Assembly (NCBI RefSeq): GCF_011067745.1
Contig: NZ_JAAMPJ010000013.1
Span: 124,001 to 188,000 of the forward strand
Length of the DNA stretch: 64,000 bases
Origin: Lentzea alba
GTDB taxonomy: Bacteria; Actinomycetota; Actinomycetes; Mycobacteriales; Pseudonocardiaceae
Reading direction: 5' to 3'
Part shown: piece by piece, positions 49,266 to 58,816 of the stretch
How the letters are laid out: each line of letters begins with the position of its first letter
Numbering within the stretch: the first letter of the stretch is position 1
Program-made: the position numbers and the translations under genes
The notes under the pieces: model-generated
The model's database searches: none
Told to the model about the DNA's origin: nothing
Seen by the model: only the letters and a program-made list of their open reading frames with translations

Positions 49266-49888
49266 TCTCCGTGCTCATCGCCGAGGACCAGGACATGGTG
49301 CGCGCGGGGTTCCGGTTGATCCTGGAGGCGCAGCCGGACGTCCGCGTCGTCGCGGACGTGGCGGACGGGCTCAGCGCCGTCCAGCGAGCCAAGGAGCTGA
49401 TGCCGCAGGTGTGTCTGGTCGACGTGCGGATGCCGGGTCTGGACGGCCTGGAGGTCACCCGGCAGCTCGCGCCGCACACCCGAGTCGTGGTGGTCACGAC
49501 GTTCGACAGCGACGAGGTCCTGAACCAGGCGCTGGACCTCGGCGCGTGCGGGTTCCTGACCAAGGACGCCAGTCCCGGGCTGCTGGTCGAGGCGATCAGG
49601 TCCGCCGCGCGCGGGGACGTGCTGGTGTCGCCGCAGGTCGTGCTGCGGGTGCTGCGGCGTTCGGTGCCGCCGGTCGCGACCGCCGAGACCGAACTGCTGA
49701 CCCCGCGCGAACTGGACGTCGTGCGGCACGTCGCGCAGGGCCTGAGCAACAACGAGATAGCCGCCGCGCTGCGGGTCTCGGTGTCGTCGGTCAAGGCCTA
49801 CCTGGCGTCGGTGCAGGCCAAGGTGGGTGCGCGCAACCGCGTCGAGATCGTGGCGTGGGCGTTCCGCGCGCACGTGGTGGCCGGCTGA
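49262..49888 (+). CDS. NarL/FixJ family response regulator
   Basis: A 208-residue regulator with receiver Asp54 (LVDVRMPG), Lys101 (FLTKDAS) and a LuxR helix-turn-helix (LTPRELDVVRHVAQGLSNNE, SSVKAYLASVQAKVGA). It is coupled to the kinase by a GTGA overlap. Targets are unknown; no dedicated exporter follows. Confidence 0.93.
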   Translation: MISVLIAEDQDMVRAGFRLILEAQPDVRVVADVADGLSAVQRAKELMPQVCLVDVRMPGLDGLEVTRQLAPHTRVVVVTTFDSDEVLNQALDLGACGFLTKDASPGLLVEAIRSAARGDVLVSPQVVLRVLRRSVPPVATAETELLTPRELDVVRHVAQGLSNNEIAAALRVSVSSVKAYLASVQAKVGARNRVEIVAWAFRAHVVAG

Positions 49889-50027
49889 CCTCGGCCGAAA
49901 GGCTGACCCCCGCCGAGGTTGGCAGCTGTTCGGCCATGATCTTCCGGCTCCTGAGCCGATCCGCCCGCACCGCCTCGCACAGCAGGCTCGTCCACATCGG
50001 ACCTCCGGTGGACGAAAGGTTTCCCCT

Positions 50028-51215
50028 GTGCTGGCTCAAGTGTCCCGTGTCGACCTCCGCAAGGTCTGGGTCGCGGCCTCAGCCGCGGCGTTGACGTGGA
50101 TCTGCCTGCGGAGCTTCAGTTCCGGCCTCCTCGACCTGCGCGTCTACCTGGCGGGCGGTGAGGCGTGGCGGGCCGGCACGGACCTCTACACCGCGGACTT
50201 CACGGCCCCGCTCGGTCTGCCGTTCACCTATCCGCCGTTCGCGGCGATGTTGTTCAGCGGCCTCACGCCGTTGCCGTTGCCGATCATCGCCGTGCTCTTC
50301 ACGGCAGCCGCCATCGCGCTGTTCACGGCGGCGTGCACCGCGGCGGCCCAGCGCGTCCAGGTGGGCCTCGGTCTCGCCGCGCTGTGCCTGGTGCTCGAAC
50401 CCCTGCGCGGCGGCCTGGACCTCGGTCAGATCAACATGATCCTGATCGGGTTCGTCGCCGCCGACTGCCTGCTGCCGCGCACGCCGTGGCCACGGGGGAT
50501 GCTCGTCGGAATCGCCGCCGCGATCAAGCTGACACCGGCGATCTTCGTGCTGTTCTTCCTGTCCCGCAAGCGGTGGAGGCCCGCGCTGACCGCCGTCGGC
50601 ACGTTCGCCGGCGCCGGCCTGATCGGCTGGCTGCTCGCGCCGGACCAGTCGAAGCAGTTCTGGTTCGAGGCCATGCTCGACCCGGGACGCGTCGGTGGTC
50701 TCGCCTACACCGCGAACCAGTCGTTGCGCGGCCTGCTGTTCCGGCTGGGCGCGCCCGAGGCGGTGTGGCTGCTGCTCTGCGTGGTCGTGCTGGCGGTGAC
50801 CCTGGTGGTGCTGCCACGGCTGCGCGACGACCTCACGGCACTGCTGGCCGTCGCCGCCGCCGGGTTGCTGATCTCGCCGGTGTCCTGGTCGCACCACTGG
50901 GTGTGGATCGCGCCCGCCCTGCTGCTCCTGCACGGCTGGGTGCGGATCGCGGTGGGCGCGGTGTTCGCCCTCGGCCCGCACTGGCTGCTCCCGGCCACGG
51001 GCGACAAGGAGCTCGCGTGGACCTGGTGGCAGCACCTGATCGGCAACGCCTACGTGTGGCTGGGCCTGGCGTTCCTCGGGTGGTGCGCGATCAAGGCCAT
51101 GCGGGATCGGTCGCCGATCCGCGGCGACGTCGGTGACCCGGCCGGTTACTTGACCGGCACGGGCAGCTTGGCGAGCAGCGCGCGGGCCTTCCGCAGGATG
51201 TCGGCCTCCTCGTGA
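50028..51215 (+). CDS. GT87-family (DUF2029) membrane mannosyltransferase
   Basis: A 395-residue protein with about ten transmembrane segments. LLDLRVYLAGGEAWRAGTDLY, GLPFTYPPFAAML, LDLGQINMILIG and IAAAIKLTPAIF are typical of actinobacterial alpha-(1->2) polyprenyl-phosphomannose mannosyltransferases that elaborate lipoglycans of the envelope. GTG at 50028 follows GAAAGG. The final 70 bases overlap a 50-codon gene on the other strand, and the last 30 residues, which lie there, are hydrophilic and poorly conserved-looking. Confidence 0.87.
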   Translation: MLAQVSRVDLRKVWVAASAAALTWICLRSFSSGLLDLRVYLAGGEAWRAGTDLYTADFTAPLGLPFTYPPFAAMLFSGLTPLPLPIIAVLFTAAAIALFTAACTAAAQRVQVGLGLAALCLVLEPLRGGLDLGQINMILIGFVAADCLLPRTPWPRGMLVGIAAAIKLTPAIFVLFFLSRKRWRPALTAVGTFAGAGLIGWLLAPDQSKQFWFEAMLDPGRVGGLAYTANQSLRGLLFRLGAPEAVWLLLCVVVLAVTLVVLPRLRDDLTALLAVAAAGLLISPVSWSHHWVWIAPALLLLHGWVRIAVGAVFALGPHWLLPATGDKELAWTWWQHLIGNAYVWLGLAFLGWCAIKAMRDRSPIRGDVGDPAGYLTGTGSLASSARAFRRMSASS

Positions 51216-51298
51216 CCGAAGTCCGACAGGTAGTGGCGCAGCGCGTGCCGGAGGAGGATCAGCTCTTCCTCGTTCAGTTCGAGGGTCGTGGTACCCAT
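51146..51298 (-). CDS. Small acidic/helical protein, 50 residues, unknown function
   Basis: ATG at 51298 opens 50 codons ending TAA at 51146. The product begins MGTTTLELNEEELILLRHAL and continues RHYLSDFGHEEADILRKA, predicted as two amphipathic helices with a short basic tail. Codon third positions are strongly G/C, unlike a random antisense frame. It overlaps the 3' end of the GT87 gene by 70 bases and is separated from the carboxypeptidase gene by a terminator. No function can be assigned. Confidence 0.65.
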   Translation of the reverse strand: MGTTTLELNEEELILLRHALRHYLSDFGHEEADILRKARALLAKLPVPVK

Positions 51299-51320
51299 GA
51301 CTCCATGTTAGGCCTGTTCA

Positions 51321-51354
51321 GGCGGCGGCGCGGTGTGAACACCACGCCGCCGCC
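51321..51354 (-). terminator. Hairpin after the M14 carboxypeptidase
   Basis: 15-base arms at 51321-51335 and 51340-51354 pair with one mismatch around a four-base loop, 11 bases past the carboxypeptidase stop on the minus strand. Confidence 0.75.
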
Positions 51355-51364
51355 CGCCGGCTGA

Positions 51365-54300
51365 TCAGCTGCCGAGCAGGTACTCCAGCGACCTGTCCAT
51401 CACCTCGTTGCGGGTGGCCGCGTTGGAGATGCCTTCGAAGCCGAAACCGAAGTACAGGGTGTCGGCGGTCCTCACCACGGCGCCCTCGGGGAACCCGGCG
51501 GCGGTGGTGCGGATGAAGTTGTTGCTGTTCACCCCGCTGCCCGGCGGCGGACCGGTGATGGTCCAACCGTCCAAACCGGACTCGAACGACGTGGTGCCCT
51601 CACCGGTGGTGACGTCGATGTCGTCGATGAACACGCCGAGCCCCTGCGTGGCCCAGTCGCTGGCGTAGGCGATGGAGACCTCGACCTGGCTGTTCGCATA
51701 GCCGGACAGGTCGACCCTCCACTGCTGCCAGCCACCGGACGAGCCGGACGCCGCGTGCCAGTTGCCGGACGAGCCGGTCGGCGAACAGGTGCCGTCGGGG
51801 TTGATCGTCTGGTAGTGGTCGAGCTGCGGGTGCAGGTCGCGCCACCCCTCCGGGCAGCTGTCGCCGGTCGCGGTCGTCGTGTGCCCGTTGGTGTCGGGCA
51901 GCGTCGTCCAGTCGCTGCCACCGGCCGTGCGGACCTCGACGAACAGGTGGTCCCACGCGATCTCGGTGTCGTACGACGTCCAGAACGACATCTGCGCGCC
52001 ACCCGCGGGAACGTTGATCGTCCTGGTCAGCCGCTTGTACGACACGTCACTGATCTGCGAGTACACGTAGTGGGTGCCGGCGTGCGGCTTGAACGGGCCA
52101 CCGGGACGTTCCCACGCGGCGGTGACGTCGCTGGCGAACTGCGGGTACTCGTTCACCGGCAGCAGGCCGCTCGTCGTGATGAACGACGCGGTGTTGACCT
52201 GGTTGTCGGCGCTGTCGTTCCCGTTGAGGGACAAGCTGAGGCCGGTGAGGGGGTTCGCGACACCGGTGACCGGGAACGTGGTGCCGGTGTCCGGGTCCTG
52301 GCCGGCTCCGCTGTTGAGGACCGCGGTGCCGAACCAGTAGGTGAGGACGTCGTTCACGCTGTCGCCGGAGCCGTCCAGAGGCCGGCACCGCAGCGCCGCG
52401 TCGGGCAACGTGCTGCACTGCTTGTTCTCGAACGGGTCGTAGAGCTGGGTGCCGAGCGCGCCGGTGTACTGGTGCCCGGCGAACTGGCCGGTGTAGAGCA
52501 CCTTGCCGCCCTCGTTGAGGTAGTCGCGGATCTCCAGCAGTTCTGTCTGCGCCAGGCTGGAGGCGTTGCCGATGCCCCAGCCGGGTTCACGCGTGACGAC
52601 GTCGTCGCCGGTGTACCAGATAACGGCTTTGTAGTGGCTCAGCACGCCGAGCGCGTCAGGTGCCTTGCGGCCGTTGGCATCCACGTCGTACACGTCGTGC
52701 GCGACACCGTTCGCGGTGAGCGCGTCGGTGTAGTACGAGAGGTACTTCGGCGCGGTCACACCCTGGTTGGGCGACGCGCCGGTGTAGTCCTCGGCGGCCA
52801 GCACGAGCACCTCGTCGCCGGACTCGGTCTCGGCGCGGTAGGTGAACGAGCTGCTCGTCTGCCCGCCACCCTCGAACCACACCTTGACCTGGTCACCGGG
52901 GTTCGTGCCGGTCACCGTGCCCCGCACGACGTGGTAGTAGTTCGCGTTGCCGGCGCTGTACCGCTTACCGCCGGTCCACGCCGTCGTCGGCGCGCTCTGC
53001 ACCGGCCCGGTGCCGATCTGCCACTTGGCGGTGACGGCGCCGAGCGACTTCTTCGCCAGCACACGGACTTCCTGCGGGTCGCCGTACGACACGTCGAAGG
53101 TGAAGTCCAACATGGACAGTGGCGTGTTCTCCGGGTCCAGCTCGGCCTGGTCGAGGTAGAAGGGCTTGACGCCGATGCCGACGGCCGACTTCGGGTTCGC
53201 CGGGTCGGGTGCGGACCTCGCGAGCGACAGCGAGAACGGCAGCGTCTTCTGGAACTCGGCCTCGACGAGCGCCGGGTCGTCCGGGAACACGAAGCCACAG
53301 CCGTCGCAGCCCTCGCTGAGCTCCGGGGTGAACGCCACGGTGCCGTTGCGGCTGTCGGCGTAGTCGGTGGTCTCGCCGTTCGTCACGTACAGCTCGTCGG
53401 AGCTGATGCCGGGGTCGAAGCCGGGGATCGCGGGATTGGCGTCGGTGCCGGCCAGCGCGACGTAGATCGGGTTGTCGGCCTCGGGCGAACCGGTCTGCCA
53501 GCCCTGCGGGTAGAGGATCCACTGGCCGGCGGAGTGCCAGTTCGACTGGAACTTCGGCTTGATCCGGTCCAGCAGCCCCTGCATGGCCTTGGTCTCGGGC
53601 TCGGAGGCCGCACTCGGCCCGCGGTAGGTCTCGCTGGCGGTCGCGGTCGACGAACCCTCGTTGTCGTAGTTGAAGTGCTCGTCGAAGTTGCGGTTCGGGT
53701 CCACGCCGTCGCCGACGGTGATCACGCCGTTGCCGTCGTTGTCGCGCAGGTTCTTGCGCCACAACCGTTCCACGTCGAACGAGTACTGGTAGCCGTCCGG
53801 GTTGGCGACGAGCACGAACCACAGCTCGGTGGCCTTGAGAAGGTTCTTGATCTCGGCGTCGCCGGCTTTGAAGCGGTTCACGTAGTGGTTGAGCAGCCTG
53901 CGGTTCACCTCGGTGCTGATCCACTCACGCGCGTGCTGCGTCGACGAGTAGAGCACCGCGGGCCGGGTGCCGTCCTTGACGCCGTTGGCTCCCTGCGTGA
54001 CCTTCAGTGCGATGATCTCGCGTCCCTGCCCGGTTTTCCCGAGCACCTCGAGCTTCACGAGGTTCTGGTTGTTGCGCGCCAACGCGTACATCTGGTCGCG
54101 GATCCCGCCGGGCTCGTCGTAGGACCGCCACACCGTGAAGCCGTTCGCCGCCTGTTCGGCGGCGAGCTGCCTGGTCGTCTTGCCGTCCTTGGTCTTCTTG
54201 ACCTTCGCGTCGACACCGCGCTCGGCCAGCTGCTTCTGCTGGGCGGTGTCGAGCACGAGTTCGACCTCGACCTTGTCACCGGACGTTCGGGTGCCGGCGA

Positions 54301-54460
54301 CGTCGAAGCCTTGTCTGGACAGGTCACCCGCTTGCTGAGGCGTCACCTCGGCGACGTAGACGTCGAGCGGGTCCTGCGGCGGGGCGGCCTGGGCGGGTGC
54401 CGCGGCCGCGCCGCCGAGCACGAGGGCCAATGCGGACAGGAGAGTCGTGGACCGCTTCAT
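51365..54460 (-). CDS. Secreted M14 zinc carboxypeptidase, multidomain
   Basis: A 1031-residue secreted protease. Signal peptide about 1-26; prodomain to about 115; M14 domain about 116-420 with zinc residues His176 and Glu179 (STQHAREWIS) and His309 (NWHSAG), DPNRNFD and catalytic Glu380 (AFTPELSEG). A middle region (about 560-800) resembles a flavodoxin-like or ThuA-like fold (VLVLAAEDYTG, VIWYTGDDVVTR), and the end (about 800-985) is an immune-inhibitor-A-type jelly roll (MSFWTSYDTEIAWDHLFVEV, FIDDIDVT). ATG 54460 follows GGAGG by seven bases. Confidence 0.92.
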   Translation of the reverse strand: MKRSTTLLSALALVLGGAAAAPAQAAPPQDPLDVYVAEVTPQQAGDLSRQGFDVAGTRTSGDKVEVELVLDTAQQKQLAERGVDAKVKKTKDGKTTRQLAAEQAANGFTVWRSYDEPGGIRDQMYALARNNQNLVKLEVLGKTGQGREIIALKVTQGANGVKDGTRPAVLYSSTQHAREWISTEVNRRLLNHYVNRFKAGDAEIKNLLKATELWFVLVANPDGYQYSFDVERLWRKNLRDNDGNGVITVGDGVDPNRNFDEHFNYDNEGSSTATASETYRGPSAASEPETKAMQGLLDRIKPKFQSNWHSAGQWILYPQGWQTGSPEADNPIYVALAGTDANPAIPGFDPGISSDELYVTNGETTDYADSRNGTVAFTPELSEGCDGCGFVFPDDPALVEAEFQKTLPFSLSLARSAPDPANPKSAVGIGVKPFYLDQAELDPENTPLSMLDFTFDVSYGDPQEVRVLAKKSLGAVTAKWQIGTGPVQSAPTTAWTGGKRYSAGNANYYHVVRGTVTGTNPGDQVKVWFEGGGQTSSSFTYRAETESGDEVLVLAAEDYTGASPNQGVTAPKYLSYYTDALTANGVAHDVYDVDANGRKAPDALGVLSHYKAVIWYTGDDVVTREPGWGIGNASSLAQTELLEIRDYLNEGGKVLYTGQFAGHQYTGALGTQLYDPFENKQCSTLPDAALRCRPLDGSGDSVNDVLTYWFGTAVLNSGAGQDPDTGTTFPVTGVANPLTGLSLSLNGNDSADNQVNTASFITTSGLLPVNEYPQFASDVTAAWERPGGPFKPHAGTHYVYSQISDVSYKRLTRTINVPAGGAQMSFWTSYDTEIAWDHLFVEVRTAGGSDWTTLPDTNGHTTTATGDSCPEGWRDLHPQLDHYQTINPDGTCSPTGSSGNWHAASGSSGGWQQWRVDLSGYANSQVEVSIAYASDWATQGLGVFIDDIDVTTGEGTTSFESGLDGWTITGPPPGSGVNSNNFIRTTAAGFPEGAVVRTADTLYFGFGFEGISNAATRNEVMDRSLEYLLGS

Positions 54461-54607
54461 TGCGTTCCTCCGGGGCGTGCGTGGTCGACGCAAGACCAGC
54501 CGACGCTACGCCGATCGGCCGTTACTTTGACGAGCCTTTCGGCCCTACTCGTTCGGCCCAACGGTGTCAGGTGGTGATCGGATGACCGCAGGCCGTACGC
54601 TCCTGGA

Positions 54608-55849
54608 GTGGGGAGCTCGGGGGATCTCGACGCAACTGACCGCGACTTCAGCCGCTACCTGTCGGCACGGGTGTTGTCGTTCACGGGTGCCGTGGTGTCC
54701 GCGGTGGCCCTGCCGGTCCTCGTCTACCAGCTGACCGGCTCTGCGGGGTGGACGTCGGCGGTCACGGCCGCGGAAGCGTTGCCGTACCTGGTGTTCGGGC
54801 TGCTGGCGGGCGCGCTCGCGGATCGGCTGGACCGCCGGAAGATGATGGTGGCGCTCGACTTCACCGTCGCCGCCGTGCTGCTCAGCGTGCCGTTGGCGTG
54901 GCTGGCCGGGGGAGTGAGCGCCCCGCACGTCGTGGCGGTGGCGTTCGCGACGCAGACGGCGTTCGTGTTCTTCGACGCGGCCAACTTCGGCGCCCTGCCC
55001 GCGCTGGTGGGCAAAGACCGGTTGCCCGTCGCCTATTCGACCCTCTACGGGCGCACGACCGTCGTCGAGCTCGTGGTGCCGGGTGTGACGGGACTGCTGG
55101 TGGCGGTCGTCGCCCCGGCGGCACTGCTGGCGGTGAACGCGCTGACCGCCGTGGGATCGGCGTTGTTGTTGCGCGGCATCACCAGCAGCATGGCGAACCC
55201 ACGTCCCGTGCGCGGCGCCGGTGTGATCGTCGCGGACGTGCGGGAAGGACTGCACTTCCTCTGGCACGAACCGATCATCCGCACTCTCACGTTGGTCGGC
55301 GCCACGCACTCGGTCGCGCTCGGCGGCTGGATGGCCGTGCTCGTGCCGTTCGCCGACCGCGTGCTGGGCGTCGCGCCGCGCGGTGACCTGCGGCTCGCGG
55401 CCCTGTTCACCAGCTGGGGCGTCGGCGCGATCATCGCGTCCTGGCTGCTGCCGAAGCTGACCGAGCGCTGGGGCGCGGCGCGGCTGGCGCTCACCGCGTT
55501 GCCGCTGTCCGTGCTGGGAGGCCTGTTCGTGCTCGTGAGCCCGCACTGGATCGTCACGTGCGGGGCGATCGTGTATTGGGGCGCCACCAGCGCCGCCGTG
55601 ATCATCACCGGCATCACCTACCGCCAGCAGGTGTGCCCGGAGGAACTCCAGTCGCGGGTCAACACCACCGGCCGGATGATCGCGTGGGGCCTCGGCAAGC
55701 CCCTCGGCGCGGCACTCGCGGGTGCGTTGTCGGTCGCCGCGGGCGATCCGCGGGCCGGGCTCCTGGCCGGTGTGGTGGTGCTGCTGGCGGGCGTCGTGAT
55801 GGCGTGGGTGACACCGGTGTTGCGACGCGCGACGAGACTCAGCCGGTGA
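54608..55849 (+). CDS. MFS exporter (EntS-like)
   Basis: A 413-residue protein with about twelve transmembrane segments, ADRLDRRKMMVALD in loop 2-3, and FDAANFGALPALVGKDRL, the helix 4-5 region typical of EntS-type siderophore/macrolide exporters. The substrate is not deducible because no biosynthetic genes adjoin it. GTG at 54608 is the start, in a 147-base divergent promoter shared with the carboxypeptidase gene. A bidirectional hairpin follows. Confidence 0.85.
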   Translation: MGSSGDLDATDRDFSRYLSARVLSFTGAVVSAVALPVLVYQLTGSAGWTSAVTAAEALPYLVFGLLAGALADRLDRRKMMVALDFTVAAVLLSVPLAWLAGGVSAPHVVAVAFATQTAFVFFDAANFGALPALVGKDRLPVAYSTLYGRTTVVELVVPGVTGLLVAVVAPAALLAVNALTAVGSALLLRGITSSMANPRPVRGAGVIVADVREGLHFLWHEPIIRTLTLVGATHSVALGGWMAVLVPFADRVLGVAPRGDLRLAALFTSWGVGAIIASWLLPKLTERWGAARLALTALPLSVLGGLFVLVSPHWIVTCGAIVYWGATSAAVIITGITYRQQVCPEELQSRVNTTGRMIAWGLGKPLGAALAGALSVAAGDPRAGLLAGVVVLLAGVVMAWVTPVLRRATRLSR

Positions 55850-55854
55850 CGGCC

Positions 55855-55885
55855 GGTCCGTTCTGGGCACCGCCGAGAACGGACC
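55855..55885. terminator. Bidirectional hairpin between MFS and GH3 genes
   Basis: GGTCCGTTCT (55855-55864) pairs perfectly with AGAACGGACC (55876-55885) around an 11-base loop, filling the gap between the convergent stops. Confidence 0.75.
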
Positions 55886-55898
55886 AGCCCGCAACCGG

Positions 55899-58118
55899 TC
55901 AGCGAGCGAACTGGAACCAGTTCACGTTCGCCAGGTCTCCGCCCGTGCCACCGGTCGCCACCAGGTACAGCCGGTGCACACCGGTCGCGCCGGAAGCCGC
56001 CGCGGTACGGCTCGTCCAGGTCTGCCACCCACCGGTGTTCGCCGCGGACACCGTCGCGACCAGGGGACCGGTCGGGCTGTCCAGCCGGTACTGCAGCGTG
56101 CCGTTGGCGGTGGAGCCGGACGCGATGCGCGTGGTCACCGAGGTCGGCGGCGTGGCACCGAAGTCGACGTCCGCGTAGGCCACGTAGTCGCCCGGCGTCA
56201 GGTAGCCGACGTTCTGGCCGCAACCCGAGTCGGTGCAGCGTTCGACCTGAGTGCCGCGCTGCTCGTCGTAGTAGGAGGCGCCGATCAGCGCGTAGGCGTT
56301 CTGCGTGGCGGGGAACTGGGCGCCGAAGCCGTAGGGGAACAGCGGTGTCTTGCCGTCACCGACGTTGATCGGCTGTTGCGAGGCGCTCTGCATCCACGTG
56401 AACGGCAGCGTGCCGGTCGGCTTGTGGTCACCGAACAGGACGTCCGCGACGCCGTTGCCCTCGGTGCCCGGCAGCCAGGCCGCCACGAGCGCGTGCCAGC
56501 CCGGCAGTTGGGCGGCGATGTCCAGCGGTCGTCCGGACACGAGCACCACCACGACCGGGACACCAGACGCGCGCAGCGTGTTCAGCGTCGCGAGGTCCTC
56601 GGCGTCCAGGCCCATGCTGCCCGGCTTGTCACCGGTGCCCTCGGCGTACGGGGTCTCGCCGATCACGGCGACAGCGGCCTGGTACGAACCGTCGATGCCC
56701 GTGCCGTTGCGCTGGTGGGTGACGGTGGTCGAGGACGACACGGCCGAGCGGATGCCTTGCAGCACAGTGGTTCCGGGTGTCACCGGACCGCTGCCGCCCT
56801 GCCAGGAGATGGTCCAGCCGCCGCTCTGGTAGCCGATGTTGTCCGCGCTTTTACCCGCTACGAACAGTTTCGACGAGGTCTTCGACAACGGCAGCACGCC
56901 GTTCTGGTTCTTCAGCAACACTTGCGACTTGCGCACGGCCTCACGCGCCAACGCGCGGTGCGCGGCGTTGCCGACCGAAGGCGTGTACGAGCGGTCGGTC
57001 AGGGGCTTCTCGAACAGCCCCAGCTCGAACTTCTTGGTCAGGATGCGGCGGTTGGCGTCGTCGAGGCGCGCCATCGGCACCCGGCCCGCCTGCACCTCGG
57101 CCTTGAGCAGCGTGATGAACGAGCGCCACTCGGTCGGCACCATGACCATGTCCAGGCCCGCGTTGATCGACTCGCGCACCTCGGCGGCGGTGAAGCCCGG
57201 CTGGCCGTCGATCTGGTCGATGGCGTTCCAGTCCGACACGACCAGCCCGCCGAAGCCCAGTTCGTTCTTCAGCACGTCGGTGATGAGGTACTTGTGGCCG
57301 TGCAACTTCGTGCCGTTCCAACTGCTGTAGGTGATCATCACCGAGCCGACACCGCGCGCGACCGCCTCGCGGAACGGCGGCAGGTGGATCGACCGCAGCT
57401 CGGCCTCGCTGAGTTGGGTGTTGCCCTGGTCGTCGCCGTCGGTCGTGCCGCCGTCGCCGATGTAGTGCTTGGCGGTCGCGAGCACCGAACCGGAGTCGGA
57501 CAGCCGCGTGCCCTGCAGGCCGGTGATCAGCGTCGTCATCGACGTCGCGTTCTCCGGCGTCTCACCGAACGACTCGTAGGTGCGGCCCCAACGGTCGTTG
57601 CGCGCGACGCACAGGCACGGCGCGAAGTCCCAGTCGATCCCGGTGCCCGACACCTCTTCCGCGGTCGCGCGGCCGATCCGTTGCACGAGCGCCGGGTCAC
57701 GGGTGGCACCGAGGCCGATGTTGTGCGGGAAGATCGTGGCGCCGACGACGTTGTTGTGCCCGTGCACGGCGTCCACGCCGTAGATCATGGGAATGCCCAG
57801 CGGCGTGGCGAGGGCCGCCTGCTGGAAGTTGTCGTACATGTTCGCCCACGAGGTGGCGTTGTTCGGCGACGGCGCGGAACCGCCACCGGACAGCAGCGAG
57901 CCGATCCGGAAGGTGGTCAGGTCGGCGTTGCTCACCGCGCCCCGCTCGGCCTGCGTCATCTGCCCGGCCTTCTCGTCGAGCGACATCCGGCCGAGCAGGT
58001 CAGCGACGCGCGCCGGAATCGGTTGCGCGGGGTCCTTGTAGATGGGATCGGCCGCCGCGGCGGAACCGGTGGGTACGACGGCACTGAGCAGGAGCGTGGC
58101 CGTCAGCAGCATTCTCAT
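55899..58118 (-). CDS. Secreted GH3 beta-glucosidase with C-terminal CBM6-like module
   Basis: A 739-residue GH3 enzyme. Signal peptide about 1-22; GH3 N domain with KHYIGDGGTTDGDDQG and nucleophile Asp in VVSDWNAI; GH3 C domain about 390-600 (VLLKNQNGVLPL, GDKPGSMGLDAEDL); then about 120 residues (LTPGDYVAYADVDFGATPP, NWFQFAR) like a CBM6 carbohydrate module. It releases glucose from beta-glucans or cello-oligosaccharides. The closest relatives are exo-1,3/1,4-beta-glucanases. No CebR-type operator is seen upstream; an inverted repeat GCACCAC-4-GTGGTGC at 58190-58207 is the only notable site. Confidence 0.92.
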   Translation of the reverse strand: MRMLLTATLLLSAVVPTGSAAAADPIYKDPAQPIPARVADLLGRMSLDEKAGQMTQAERGAVSNADLTTFRIGSLLSGGGSAPSPNNATSWANMYDNFQQAALATPLGIPMIYGVDAVHGHNNVVGATIFPHNIGLGATRDPALVQRIGRATAEEVSGTGIDWDFAPCLCVARNDRWGRTYESFGETPENATSMTTLITGLQGTRLSDSGSVLATAKHYIGDGGTTDGDDQGNTQLSEAELRSIHLPPFREAVARGVGSVMITYSSWNGTKLHGHKYLITDVLKNELGFGGLVVSDWNAIDQIDGQPGFTAAEVRESINAGLDMVMVPTEWRSFITLLKAEVQAGRVPMARLDDANRRILTKKFELGLFEKPLTDRSYTPSVGNAAHRALAREAVRKSQVLLKNQNGVLPLSKTSSKLFVAGKSADNIGYQSGGWTISWQGGSGPVTPGTTVLQGIRSAVSSSTTVTHQRNGTGIDGSYQAAVAVIGETPYAEGTGDKPGSMGLDAEDLATLNTLRASGVPVVVVLVSGRPLDIAAQLPGWHALVAAWLPGTEGNGVADVLFGDHKPTGTLPFTWMQSASQQPINVGDGKTPLFPYGFGAQFPATQNAYALIGASYYDEQRGTQVERCTDSGCGQNVGYLTPGDYVAYADVDFGATPPTSVTTRIASGSTANGTLQYRLDSPTGPLVATVSAANTGGWQTWTSRTAAASGATGVHRLYLVATGGTGGDLANVNWFQFAR

Positions 58119-58215
58119 GAGGTGCAGGCCTCCGGAGGACGAGGTCCTGTTTTACCTTGCGGCACAACAGGTTCTGTCCAGCGTAGTCCGCACCACCAAA
58201 GTGGTGCAGACCACC

Positions 58216-58243
58216 GGCGAACCGGAACGAGGACCGGTTCGCC
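58216..58243 (-). terminator. Hairpin after the hypothetical gene
   Basis: GGCGAACCGG (58216-58225) pairs perfectly with CCGGTTCGCC (58234-58243), ten bases downstream of the minus-strand stop at 58253. It separates that gene from GH3. Confidence 0.75.
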
Positions 58244-58252
58244 CAACAACGG

Positions 58253-58813
58253 TCAACGGCACCAGGACTGAACGGTCTCGGCGAAGTCCGGGAACTCCGC
58301 CCGCGCCGCCGCCAGCACCTCGGCCGGCGTGCGCGCTTCGATGCCGGAGTGCTTCTCGGCGACCGCACGCAACTCGTCGTGCGCGACCCCGCTGTCGGAC
58401 CCGAACTCCACGGCCTCCTGCGGCCCGACCCCACCCGCCAGCAGCCACAGGAACTCGCCCAAGCTGGCCGCGACGACCCCGACCTCACCCTCGGACCCGA
58501 AGAACGCCACCGGCTGCGCGGTCAACGGTCCCGGCCGCACCAGCCACAACGCGGTCAGCCCGCCCGTGCCGTCCTGCCCGAACACCCGGAACGCGTCGCC
58601 ATTGAGCTCCTTGTTGCCGGTCCAGGACCTGATCCAGTCGGTCGTCTCCTCGGCCGAGTCGAACTCGTCGTAGGCCTCGTAGTCGATGTTGGTCGGCGCC
58701 GGTTCCTCGGTCTTCTCGTCGTAGTCCCAGGGGAACTCGATGCCGCTGAGCGCGGCCAACGCGGCAGGGAAGACGCGGTCGTCAGTGATTTCCACGCGCG
58801 CACGGTACTTCAA
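58253..58813 (-). CDS. Conserved-type cytoplasmic protein of unknown function
   Basis: A 186-residue acidic protein (FPWDYDEKTEEPAPTNIDYE) whose centre FGQDGTGGLTALWLVRPG and VAFFGSEGEVGVVAASLGEF resembles SMI1/KNR4 (SUKH)-type immunity-like folds. That likeness is weak. No toxin gene adjoins it. The TTG at 58813 is assumed; a GTG at 58795 is possible. Neither has a good ribosome binding site, and it starts only three bases after the amidohydrolase stop, so coupling is likely. Confidence 0.72.
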   Translation of the reverse strand: MKYRARVEITDDRVFPAALAALSGIEFPWDYDEKTEEPAPTNIDYEAYDEFDSAEETTDWIRSWTGNKELNGDAFRVFGQDGTGGLTALWLVRPGPLTAQPVAFFGSEGEVGVVAASLGEFLWLLAGGVGPQEAVEFGSDSGVAHDELRAVAEKHSGIEARTPAEVLAAARAEFPDFAETVQSWCR

Positions 58814-58816
58814 CGG

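Noticed and set aside
51755..54577. 940-codon frame antisense to the M14 carboxypeptidase
   Set aside because: Shadow frame; the minus-strand product has intact catalytic residues, signal peptide and terminator.
55974..58271. 765-codon plus-strand frame over the GH3 gene
   Set aside because: Antisense shadow of a well-conserved glycoside hydrolase.
58253..58813. Immunity protein of a toxin system
   Set aside because: A weak SUKH-like feel, but no toxin, secretion or repeat genes are nearby.
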